This document shows positions 21,214-32,017 of a stretch of 64,000 nucleotides of DNA, one piece after another; positions within the stretch are counted from its first letter, which is position 1, and the number at the start of each line of letters is the position of its first letter. This DNA is from Triangularia verruculosa (taxonomy: Eukaryota > Ascomycota > Sordariomycetes > Sordariales > Podosporaceae), in NCBI GenBank assembly GCA_033296885.1, contig MU863893.1, positions 62,001 to 126,000 of the forward strand, given 5' to 3'. The notes beneath the pieces are model-generated. The model worked only from the letters and a program-made list of their open reading frames with translations. It ran no database searches and was not told the origin of the DNA. Made by a program: the position numbers and the translations under genes.

Positions 21214-24132
21214 GACGGACGACCGGCACTGTCGAGGGTGTCGGATGGAAGAGGAAGACGAAGAACCGACTGACGACAAGATTCAACGCATCAGCTGTTC
21301 TTGTCTGCGGAACTCTGAAATAGAAGAGGAAGGGCCCGACCTCAGCCTCAGGAAGGTATTCTCCCCCCTGATGGCTCTTGCGGCCGGGACATATCACGTT
21401 CGCTTCCAGCAAAGCAGTGTACCTTGAACGTGTTGCACCTGCTGTCGTGTCGGGCTTGCCTTCGATTTCAAACTCAGGTCGTAGCACACAATGTCTCCTG
21501 TGACCGCCAGGGCAGCTCTACCGAGGCTCGATTCGGGGGCAATCGGACCTTTTTCTGTTAGAGGTTGCAAATGGTTGCTGCCAGTGTTGAGATCGAGAGG
21601 AGCACAAGTCGACAAGAGGAAGGGAGCCATTGGCCAGGATGCTCTCGACTTTACACTCTTGAGTGGGTATGAGTGCGTGTTACCATCCCCCGAGTACAGA
21701 CAGACTCAATCGAATACACGTGGCCATCGTGTATCACCAAGAAGCAATCAAAGTTGTTGTTCTGATTTTCCACAACGGAGGGAAGCTAGAAAGCGCGGGA
21801 AAACCTTATGAGGATCATTTCAAGACGCCGGGCCCGAGGGACCGGGCGGGATGTCGGACATGCATGCAATGCGATGCTATAAGTAAACCGGGTCGATTTA
21901 TCTGCCAGTTTGTCGGTGCAGCGGACGGGTGGATATCTTGATTTCAACGTTGGGTACAATCGACAGCAAGTTCCTGCAACGCGACCCTGCAGATGCGGTC
22001 CCAAACTTTAACGACGACGATCATTCTTGGGAGGGTCCAACGGCGGTGGATGGCATGTAGACATCACGGTGGTAATCAAAAGAGCAATCTCATAGGATAC
22101 GTGTGGAAACCAAGATTTCCGTTGTCTTGTGTTGTATCAAAAGTGGCAATCGTCGAGAAGGGAAAGTATACTGTCAAGGACCTCTTGATCCGCGCGCTCT
22201 TTATCAAGCACAGAAAGGCTCGTCGGTTGCTCACAATGAACGAGCCGAGGTGATGACACGATCTTCCTGTCCCATGAGGGGGCCCAAAAACGCCAACCCA
22301 AGAAAGCCACTCCAACTAGAAACCCACCCGACTTTGGACCATGAGGCATATTCAGTGTATCACCACTGGCAGCACCTGTGTCAATGTTGGTCCGGCTTCG
22401 GCGGTGCCGTGGTGCTGGTCGGGTCTGTCATGTGCTTTTTGGGGTGGCATTTTCCACTTGGGGGCCATGCTCCATCGCCTGATGTGCTGTCACGGATTGC
22501 ATTCTGGGAAGGAGGTCAGGTCCGATATCGTATTTTCTCCCATCTTATTGACGGCAAGTGGGGGAGTCTCCGTATGGAGCTCCCAAATGTCAGAAGCGAC
22601 CTTCTTGTTTCGGACGAATCGGCTCAGTTCATAGGCCAGCAGTGACGGGAAGGAGGCCCGCGGGGACAACGTTTGCCAGGGGGTTTTAGCTCCCGCAGCC
22701 AGTCCCCACCCCCGCAACACAGTGTCCGACTTGTCTCTTCACGGTGAAGAGCGTGCCTCCCAACGCGTTCAGCAGGAGTTTCAACCCAAGGCTCAGTAAT
22801 CGTTGACCCCCGTTCTCACGTGGTAGTCTTTGTCCCAATCGACGACCCCTGATGTGCAGTCGCGCAACTGCCCGGTTCGGCCTGCGATGCCCAGATCGCC
22901 AAGATAACCCTGAAGGACCAACTCGCAGCTACGCCTGATGAAGCAAGAGCATAGAGAACTCTTTGCTTTTCTCTCGCCAAATCCCAACGTGATGAATACT
23001 ACAACACCAGCCGAGTCCAGAAGTCTGATCCGACTCCCTGGCGTCTGGCTTTCAAGTCGTCCCGACCAATGAAACATGGGAGCAGCCGAGGGTTGCACGT
23101 GGAGCGGGGGCAGGTCGAGCTCGCTGATGAGCCGGCCAAGCTTCCTTCTGTTCTCGGCATGGCGGCAGCCACAAACTCAAGCGATGGCCAAGCTTCTTAC
23201 GCAAACCCTCCCCCTGGCGAACCAGATCACGACAGCCAATGGCGATTGATGTCCATCGAGTGACGATCTATCTGCCCCCCATCAACATCCAACAGACATC
23301 GTCAAGCATCTATGCGAGACCCAGCAGCCAGGTTGTTATCCTTGTGGACTGTGGAAAACAGCAGCATTCCTCGGTGAAACAGCCGTGCCCAGACACATGC
23401 CCCGACAGGCGAGAAGGAGGAACAGGCTAAAGCCCCCAGGGATGACACTTGCCAGATCGGCCGAGAATTCCCTGCGCCGTCTGCAGCCACACAGCTCTCA
23501 TATCATGTCCTGGCTCCCGACCTGCCTATTCTGGGAATCGCACTCGTTCCGGCGAATCAACTGACGGCCGACTGGTTGGACGGCTACATTGCCGTGCATA
23601 CTGTGGCAGATGGGTTGATCTGTTTGACGGCTGCGGTTGGTTGCCCTTCATGAGCTTCTCCAACTTCCAATATGCGTCTGGTAGACCGTTCCATCGGCGC
23701 CTTCGCTGCTTATCTCTGCGGCGGCTCGCGGATCAAGGTTAACACTCGCCTCCCGTGGCAACGGCCGATGTGGAACGGCACCAGCCTCTGTCCCAAGAAC
23801 CCAATTCCCACATGCAGATAACCACCTCCCAGAGCAAAAGCACATTCTGTTTTCGGCCTGGCTTCGTTAGGAACCTCGGTCAGGGTAAGGCCAATATCCC
23901 CATATCTCGCGGTGGTCTCCTACATCGTACCGTGCCGATCATGGCTGGGGTCGAGTTCCACTCGTTGGAGACGTAACACAATCATTAAATACCCAGCCAT
24001 CCGACCCCAAATCTGTTCCGCTGGGCTTTCTCTCCCTTGCGTTCCAACTCTCTCGATTACTATCCCGTCGCCTGTGGGATATTGGTATTGTGGAAACCAT
24101 TTTAACAGCAAACACCACACCACACCGCCGTC
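21214..24132. promoter_or_regulatory. 2.9-kb divergent region between protease and OPT transporter
   Basis: No convincing gene on either strand; the longest frame (22103-22645, plus) is Trp/Cys-scattered and has no family signal. The region must hold both promoters. A TTAAATA element at 23986-23992 lies about 140 nt upstream of the transporter ATG. Confidence 0.4.
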
Positions 24133-26526
24133 ATGGCTGACGAGGAGAAGAGGGCGCTCGAGACCAGCACGGCCTCGGGCACCATACGCCCATTCTCTGA
24201 AGGCCAACCGCCGATCGAGGGTCCCAACGAGCTCAAGACGGAAATAACGGTTGGAAACTCGGAGAAGGATCATGGATCTGAGGTGGAGGAAGAGGAGGAT
24301 TTATGGCAACCTCTGAAAATGGATGCCGATATCCCGCATGAGGAAAATCCCCTCACCATCAGAGCCATTGTTGTTGGTTGCATTCTGGGTTCTCTTGTTG
24401 CCGCTTCCAACTTGTACCTTGGTCAGTATCTTTTTGGGGGGTTGTATTCCAGGCGAGCATGCCCGCTAACCGCCCAGTACAGGTCTCAAGACGGGCTTTA
24501 CCTTCAGTGCCAACATGTTTGGTGCCATTTTCGGTTATGGTATTCTCAAGTTTATGGAAAAGTCGGGTGGTCAAATTCCCGTCATCGGTGGCTTCTTCGG
24601 TCCTCAAGAAAACTCCATCGTCCAGGCTGTCGCGACCGGCGCTGGTGGCACGGGCGGTATCTTTGTTGCTGCCATCCCCGCCATGTATCGTCTCGGAGTG
24701 ATGCCCGAGGGCCACTCGCCCAAGGATGATATCGGCGCCATCTTCACCATCACCCTGGTTTGCTCCTTCGTTGGACTCTTCTACGTCACGCCTCTCCGCA
24801 AGTTCTTCATTGTTCAGGTCGCCCGTGAGCTCAAGCTCATGTTTCCCACACCAACCGCCGTCGCTCTCACCATCCGCGCCATGCACGCCGGTGCTGCCGG
24901 TAGCATTGACGCCATGAAGAAGCTCAAGTGCCTCATGATCTGCTTCGTGGGCGCTCTTGTTCACCGTGTCGTTTCGTATTACGCCATCGGCATCCTGTAC
25001 GACTGGCACTTCTTCACGTGGATCCACATCTGGAGCGGCTACACCAGCTGGGCGCTCAACATCGAGTCTTGGGGCTGGTACTTTGAATGGACCCCGGCCT
25101 TTATTGGTTCCGGCATCTTGATCGGCCTCAACCCGGCCATTTCCATGTTCGTCGGTGCCGTCATCGCCTGGGGTCTCATCGGCCCCTTGCTTGTGCACTA
25201 TGGCGAGTGCATTGGCATCCAGCTGTCTGATGACCCTCAGTGGGACTCTTACTACAGCTTTGCCTCCCTCTCCAACCTCGGCCAGGTCACCCCTTCTCCT
25301 CGGTACTGGCTCCTCTGGCCCGGCGTCATGGTCATGGTATGCTCGTCCATGGCCGAGCTCTTTGTTCAGTACAAGGTCATCTGGAGCGGCTTCAGCACCA
25401 TCTGGAACCAGGGATGCGGCGGTGTCAACAACATGTTGATGAAGCGCGGCAAGTCCAGCAACTTCTTCGCCAAACACGGAGCCCCCAAGGTCAAGAGCGA
25501 GAACATGGTGCAGGATCCTTTCCCGCCTGAGCAGCAAGTCAAGAACTGGATGTGGCTTCTCGGCCTCCTCGTGACGGTGGTCATCTCCATGATCATCTTC
25601 CACTTCCAGTGGGAGATGAACCCCGGTCTCACCATCTTGGCCATCCTGCTTGCCTTCCTCTTCTCGTTCCTTGCCATTCAGATCGGCGCCGTCACCGACA
25701 CGACTCCCCTGACTGCCGCCGCCAAGGCATCTCAGCTCGTCTTTGGTGCCGCCACCTCTGGCGGCGGCTTCACCGTCCAGCACGCTCAAAAGCTCAACTT
25801 GGTGGCCGGTGGTATCGCTTCTGGTGGCGCTGACGTGGCTACTGCCCTCGTCAGTGATTTCAGAACTGGTTTCTTGATCGGTACCTCGCCCATCAAGCAG
25901 TGGATCGCACAGTGCATTGGCAGTTTCGTTTCCGTGTGGCTCGCCCCCGGTCTCTTTGTGCTCTTCACGTCGGCCTACCCTTGCATCTGGAAGGGTGAAG
26001 GCCCGGGCGAGAACTGCGCCTTTGACGTCCCCTCCGTGTCAGCCTGGGCTGCCGTGGCTCAGGCTGTGACAGACCCTGAAGTCAGCATTCCCTTCAGCAG
26101 TGGCATGTTTGCCATCGCCATGGGTATCTTGTCTGTTGCGCAGGTCGTCTTCCGTCACTTTTACTTGGTGGGCGAGCGTGAAAAGTACCGCAAGTGGCTG
26201 CCCAACTGGGGTGCCATCGCCCTTTCCTGGGTCATTCCCGCTCCCGTGTTTGCCAACGCTGCGCTACTCGGTGCCATCATCGCCGCGCTGTGGAGGAAGT
26301 ACAGCATGCGCACATGGGATATCTACGGCTATGCTGTGGCAGCTGGTGAGTTATTTTTGGTTCCTCTGATTCATCTCCTCGTGACACGACGACTGACCGT
26401 GTGCGTTCAACAGGTTTCATTGCCGGCGAGGGTCTCGGTGGTGTTGTCGGTGCCGTCCTCACGCTGGCCGGTGTGGACGGAGCGGTCAAGGGCACACAGA
26501 TTGCCTGCCCACTCAACTCCTGCTAA
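24133..26526 (+). CDS. OPT-family oligopeptide transporter
   Basis: Exons 24133-24421, 24483-26345 and 26414-26526; introns 24422-24482 (GTCAGT, CTAAC) and 26346-26413 (GTGAGT, CTGAC); 754 residues. An acidic cytosolic N-terminus precedes about 14-16 membrane segments. Typical OPT features are NLYLGLKTGFTFSANMFGA across the first junction, VQAVATGAGGTGGIF, TPTAVALTIRAMH, ALNIESWGWYFEWTP, and a conserved C-terminal GEGLGGVVGAVL. Family role: proton-coupled uptake of small peptides, or metal chelates and glutathione conjugates in related clades; substrate unknown here. Codon choice is strongly biased to C-ending codons, a sign of high expression. Confidence 0.94.
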
Positions 26527-26898
26527 ACCTGCCAAGCGGGCTGTACATGGCTGCTTTCTGTGTCTACGGATGGAAATGATTTCATACATGGGTGTAATGA
26601 TTTTGGGAAGAAGCGTATACCACTGATGTTAGCTTGTTTTTACATGATGTTTATGAACAAATAATGGTCCATGAGTTGATGCTGCAGCTTTTGCCGGTGA
26701 AGGGATTCGATAAAGCTCGAGTGTCTGGACAAAAGCTCTCACTGCAAAGCTTGAACAAGGTCTCAAAATGTAGTCAATAGGCTTTTCAAATAGTTTTTAG
26801 GCCTTGAAAGAGAATGGGAAAGTTTTGAAAGCTAATTTCTGTGTCTTGTAACAAAAGCCTTGAAAATAGTTGGCAGGCCTGTTTGATATCCTCTAACC
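26527..26898. other. Convergent 3' flank, AT-richer
   Basis: Short stretch between the stops of the OPT and CE15 genes, with imperfect repeats of the string GCCTTGAAA (around 26802 and 26868). No gene seen. Confidence 0.4.
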
Positions 26899-28232
26899 TT
26901 AGGCCTGTGGAACAGCAGCCGCCCAAGGATACGACGTGGCAAGGGGGGTGCTGTAGGTCCCCAGGCTGTGAAAGTCTCTGGTGGTGGTGGTGTTGAAAAA
27001 GATCTTTTGCACAAAGGGGAGGATCCCGTTGCTGCTCTTGATTAGTAGCTGTGATGGAGATCAGGTATGAAGGAAGAGATAACTCACAATCCGCTCATGT
27101 CACAGTGTCCTCCGCTCCTGACATTGATTCCAATCTTGTCACCCACCCCAAGCCAGTCGTATACCACCTTTGCCGCTGGGAAGATCACCGTTGCTGTTCC
27201 CTTGCTGTTCACAAACTGATCGCCTGTTCCCTGGTCAATGATCAACGCCCTGGGTGCAATCGCCGCAGCGATCGTGTGCGCGTCAAACGGCAGGTTTTCG
27301 TGGTGGTTCATGAATGTCCCCAGCTTGGAATTCGACCACCAGCCTGCGCCCTGCTTGCTGTTCTCCAGATTCTCGCCCTGTCCCGACAGAGTAAAGTACC
27401 GGTATGGTCCCAGACCCTGAACGCCCGAAGACATGGGCATGGTGACGGTGATGCGCTTGTCAAAGAGCCCGGCGGCAAGGGCGGCCTTTCCGAGACGGGA
27501 GCAGCCGGTGACGCCGACGCGGTAGGGGTCGATTTCCGGGACTGTCAGCTGGATGGCGTCGAGTGTGCGGTGGAAACCCCATGCCCAGGCCGTCAGGACG
27601 CCAATGTCTCGGCCGTTGTAAATGCTCCAGAACGCCCCCGTCTTGGAGTTGCTGTCGGGGGCCACGCTGGTGTAGTCGAACTGGGCCACTGCGATGCCGG
27701 CCTGGAGGTACGGTTGGTTTTGCATGCCGCCGATGTTGATGACCACAGGAGCCGGGCGGGAACTGCTCGCTCCCGACGGCAGCTGAATGGTGGCCCGGAA
27801 CGACCCGCGCTTGTTCTGAGGGCCGGTGACGGTGATTTGGAGGGTCGTTCCGGAGCGTGTGGCCTCGACTTTCTCTTGCGTAGGGTCCGGGTAGTACCCA
27901 AATTGGTATTCTTGCAGGAGCTGGAGGATTTCAGGTTGGCGGCACTGGTACCATTCAGCGCGGGACTTGATGCGGTTTGGTGCGTTCCCCGTCATGACAT
28001 CGCGAGCAAAGGATGAAGAACCGGCTGCGTTATCGGTGGTGGTATATTTCAGGGGCAAAAAGGGGTCAGGGAGCGACGACTGAAGTGGTAGCTGCTGCCA
28101 TGTTGGGAAAGGTGAGGGCAAGGGAGCGCATTGGACCTGACGGGGAGAGATATCCCGGTCGTGCTCTGTCGAGGTTGGCACAGCAGCCGAGAGCACGGCT
28201 GCCGTGGCCACGATGAGAACGGATGAGCGCAT
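26899..28232 (-). CDS. Secreted CE15-like glucuronoyl (4-O-methyl-glucuronoyl) methylesterase, atypical acid residue
   Basis: Exons 28232-27088 and 27031-26899, intron 27032-27087 (GTGAGT donor, CTACTAAT branch, CAG acceptor), 425 residues. The start at 28232 gives a signal peptide (MRSSVLIVATAAVLSAAVPT); an upstream in-frame ATG at 28310 would hide it. The CE15 nucleophile motif TGCSRLGKAAL carries Ser245; His376 sits in SGGHCDMSG. The enzyme family cuts ester bonds between lignin alcohols and glucuronate of xylan. In the Trichoderma Cip2 type, a catalytic Glu lies in PQESGAGG; here the aligned segment is PMSSGVQG, so Ser268 replaces the Glu. Asp333 (LIIDQGTGD) is where many alpha/beta hydrolases and bacterial CE15 members keep the acid. 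No CBM1 is present. An Asn-rich Thr tract (NTTTT) near the end may be glycosylated. Confidence 0.87.
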
Positions 28233-28803
28233 TTTGCTTTTCGGACTGGTGTAAGATATCAGGTGCCCAAACGAGAGACCCGGAAGAGAGTCTTGATATA
28301 CGACGGCCAAGCAAAGCCGGAGTGCGTCAACCTCGTGGCATTACTCCCCGAGCTGTTACATCCCGTCCGCCAGAAGCTTGGATCCTGTGGGGTTGAGCCG
28401 TGCTGCTGATGGGATGACCCGTATTAGCCATATTGACGCGGCGTCAGAAGTACCGGGCAAACAAGACACTTTGAATTCATGTCATGTAGGTAAATCAATG
28501 GTCGGGAAAAGGGACTAAACCATGCGAGCGTGGAGGTTGCAGTCCTGATTTAACCGTCCTGTCGCTCAGAGGGGAACGTGGATTTGTCTGTAAAACAATA
28601 GTTAAAGGTAATTTAGCCATCTACAACAGCACAGTCGGTGTCGTGCTGACGAAGAGCAGATTTGTGCTTGTGAAGCATGTACTACAGAATGTACTGTGTA
28701 TTGAAATTTGATGCCTTTCGATGAATCCCCCGCTGACCATGCTGTTGCACTTTATTCCCGCCACAAAGAAAAGAACATTTACTCGACGAAGAAACGGAAA
28801 CGC
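28233..28803. other. Intergenic: CE15 upstream region
   Basis: 0.57 kb holding the CE15 promoter and the 3' flank of the receptor gene. No gene seen. Confidence 0.5.
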
Positions 28804-30073
28804 TTACACCTTCTGGGACACCTTTTCATGATCATACTTGACGGTAAAATCAGTAACCTGAACAATGCCCACCTTCGAAGGGTTGACTTTCTGCCCGTTC
28901 TGAACTAGGATCCCGCAGTCACTTTGGTCGTCATCGCCCAGCCGGTGAAGCTCCACGTCGCTGCAGGTCGGGGCGGGTCGGCTGGAGATGGTGACCATTC
29001 TACTGCGGTTGCCACTGAGGCCGGTCTCCTTGACATAGCCGCTGTGGTACTGCCTCGAGCTTTTGGCATCGCGAACGAGCACACGGAGCATGGGGATAGA
29101 GGCGGCGATGATGGAAGCGGAAATCTCGGCGTTGCTCCAAATCCACAGGTCGATGGCGTCGGCTGTTTTTGAATCGGCGAGTCAGCAGAGGCTTTTGAAT
29201 GTGAAGAACCGAAACATACCAAAATCTTGAGACAACATGACACTAACCATGCTGGTCTTGATGATGGCCGTGATACCAGCAAAGACACCCATGCTCATGG
29301 CCACACCGACACCGATCTTTTCGCTGTTCTTCATCTGAAGGCCCCAAAGAAACTTCCACGGAAGCATGGCGAGCGTCAGATCCATAAAAGCCGAATAGGC
29401 GCCCGAAAAGATGTTGTAGTGAACCAAGACGTGCGGCGCCCAGCACGTCCCCTCGACGAACATGTCCCAGGCCTTCTGGACAGGCGTGCATGAGACCCAG
29501 GGAAACAGTGCGGACAGGCCCATGGCGATGTTCATGCTGATGATGCAGAACCAGGTGATCTTCTTGATCCAGCCGTCGGTTAGGTGGAGCAGGGTGATGC
29601 CGAAAGACGTCTTGGACCAGACGGCAGCAGTGACGGAGAGAGTGCCCGAGAGGTTCATGGGGAGCAAAAGATACTGCATGTTCTCCATGGGGAAGTCCCA
29701 AATGTGTTTCCCGTAGCCCAGGGTGGCCATGTAGCTCATCAAGGAAGATTCGGCAGCGAGGCACAGCTGACAGCGGCGTCAGCATTGACAGCAACGTGGA
29801 AACAAAAGATTCAAGACTTACCAGAGCTCCAATGAGAAATATATCGTCCCACCACAAGCTTTGTCTCTTGAGCAGTCGACAGTACAGTCTCAAAACCAGA
29901 AACGCACTCGCAACAGTGGTCAGAGTCCAGACGCAAGCGACGAGCTTCGGGCCGGCATTGTCGTGAGGAAGAGCAGCATATTCCTCGGGCGTGAGGGCGA
30001 TGGGAGTGGCGAACTGATCTGGCTTGGTGCCGTCCTCTTGGGTAGTGAGCGGGACGCCGTTTGCGTCTGCCAT
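28804..30073 (-). CDS. PTH11/SAT4-type seven-helix membrane protein (fungal rhodopsin-like domain)
   Basis: Exons 30073-29822, 29766-29220 and 29162-28804; introns 29767-29821 (GTAAGT/CAG) and 29163-29219 (GTATGT/ACAG); 385 residues. Seven hydrophobic helices begin at LVACVWTLTTVASAFLVLRL. Family hallmarks of the fungal rhodopsin domain are RLYCRLLKRQSLWWDD, GYGKHIWD, an extracellular CTPVQKAWD...GTCW pair of cysteines, and ADAIDLWIWSNAEISASII at the last splice junction. The hydrophilic C-terminal tail of about 90 residues is cytosolic. There is no N-terminal CFEM domain. Some family members are PTH11-like receptors sensing surfaces or nutrients; others are of unknown role. Confidence 0.87.
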
Positions 30074-32017
30074 TCTTTCAATAATTTTGTCGTATAGATG
30101 TCGGACTGTAAGAATAGATACCAAAATGAACTGTCGATCCGAGACTCGCCGGCCTAGTGATAGAAGTCTCCTGCACGAAACAAAGGTAACAAACTGATGG
30201 AGAAGAACACAACCCCAACTGCCAACGGCCGGGTGGCTACCTAACTTAACCTGCTGAACGAAAGAGATCTGCAGATCTGTTGCGATCTAGGTCGGGGCAG
30301 GAGATTCGGGACCATTCGGAGGGCACTGGGGTTGTTTGTTAATTATGAAGGTACTCGACCAAAGGCTGTCCCAGGGACAGACCGGAGAGACGCCCACCAC
30401 TCAGGAGCAATGGAAAATCTGGGGGAATCGATAGCATGGAGACTCTGATGCCCCCCATGCTCTTTGGGCAAGGGGTGGTGGCCCTTGGCTGACGAACAAG
30501 ATGGATAGGGACGTACCGATCTCCTGGCACCAGGCCCAGACCATGCGTGCGGTTCGGTGGAGAGGGCTACCTTGCCCGAATGGGTTAGGGAAAGATGTTG
30601 GCTTGAGCCCAGAGAAAGCTGTGGATGCTTCTACTTCTTTACAACCAGCATGGCCCCCGAAGCTCCCACATCAGCACCCAGTGACGTTCTGACAAGGAAC
30701 CCACGATGTGTTCTACCATTAATTAGCTTCTCGTCGAGTGATCCTTGACCCCTTTGCCAATAGCTTGTGATACCGCTAACAAACCTCTGCAAAGGTGCAG
30801 GACACAGGATTCAAGAAAGAAAAAGATGGGTCCATGTTAGGTAATTTCTCAGTTTTTGAACATGATATCATTACGATGAATCGCACCTCTGGTGGGCCAA
30901 CCAGCGTCCATGTTTGTGTCCGCTCCTCTCCCGACCCATTCTTGTAGTCACGTTCTATTGGCAGCGGAAGTTTTGGAAAGAATACCTTCAAAAAGCATTG
31001 ACGTGTGTTCGGCGATCTCTCAGTAACCTAGTTTTGAATCCTACCTTGGGTTACGCTGCTAACGACAGGCTTCACCGCGTGCAAGTCCCCGGCCTGCTAG
31101 TGTATGCTGTAGCAACCCTTGAACCTCTACTGTGTAGGATTCCACTTGAAGCTAACACTGCGAGTTGTTCTCCTGTCTGTATGGCAAAGCCCGCGATGTC
31201 ATCTTTTGGTGGGTTTTCGAGATCGATCAAGCAGACTGCTCAGGAGACAGATGCCAAGATCAAACGGAAGAGTCTCTTCCACGAAACGGCATGAAAACGG
31301 CTGGCCCCTCCCGTCCGTGGCGGAACGGCAACGGACAACGGGTGATGGATCCAGCAGTTGTTCTTCAAGAAAAAGAGGCTGAAGGATTGCCAACCTGGAT
31401 ACCACGTTCGGCACACGGCAGTGACACACCTGCCGAATCTTCGGATTCCGCTCCTAGCGTGGTATTGACACCTCCATTTCCACGTGGTGATCCGGTTCAC
31501 CTCTTCGTCCTGCCGGGCCCCCTGCTTTGCTTCCTGTGGGGTACGTGCTAGGATTCCTTGACCTTGACCATGGCCGTAGCGGGGATCAATTCTTGCGCAG
31601 AGGTGTGGAGTTCCGATCAAGACTTGGGAGTGGCCTGTGCTTTCTCCCGTCGTGAAGCCGTGGACTCTCTGCCGGCATCGCCAACCTTGAAAGAGCTGGT
31701 CTGGAAGGTCTGCGACGCCGCCGTCAGGTCGGATCGAACATGAATATGTGGTCCTATAGGAACAGGAGCCGGGCTTGATTGATGGGTCTGTTGCTTTGAC
31801 ACCCATTCATACCGCCGTGCTGGAGCCGAGAGATGATGTGCATGAACTCGAATGGTGGACACGTCCCTGCCCCTCGAAGACCGTAGGCGAGATATGAGTC
31901 TCAATATACAACCGAGAGGAGGTTATCTAAAAGGCCATCTGTCTATACACAACACCATATAGGTAGGTATACAATATGTCTACATCCACGCCATTCACCG
32001 GCGCTCTCGTTTCGCGT
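30074..32017. other. 1.9-kb intergenic region, no gene seen
   Basis: Upstream of the receptor gene and 3' of the Ted1-like gene. A minus-strand frame at 31240-31806 (188 aa) has no recognisable domain or splice partners, so I do not call it. Confidence 0.45.

Noticed and set aside
22103..22645. 180-aa plus-strand frame in the protease/OPT spacer
   Set aside because: Scattered Trp, Cys and His, no domain, no splice partners and no good start; treated as chance.
24359..25789. 476-aa minus-strand open frame antisense to the OPT gene
   Set aside because: It is the mirror of a strongly codon-biased gene: the plus strand encodes a full OPT transporter with clean splices, while the antisense frame is His/Asp/Gly-rich with no domain.
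31240..31806. 188-aa minus-strand frame in the 30-32 kb spacer
   Set aside because: No recognisable motif, high Arg/Cys/Trp content and no introns or neighbours to support it.
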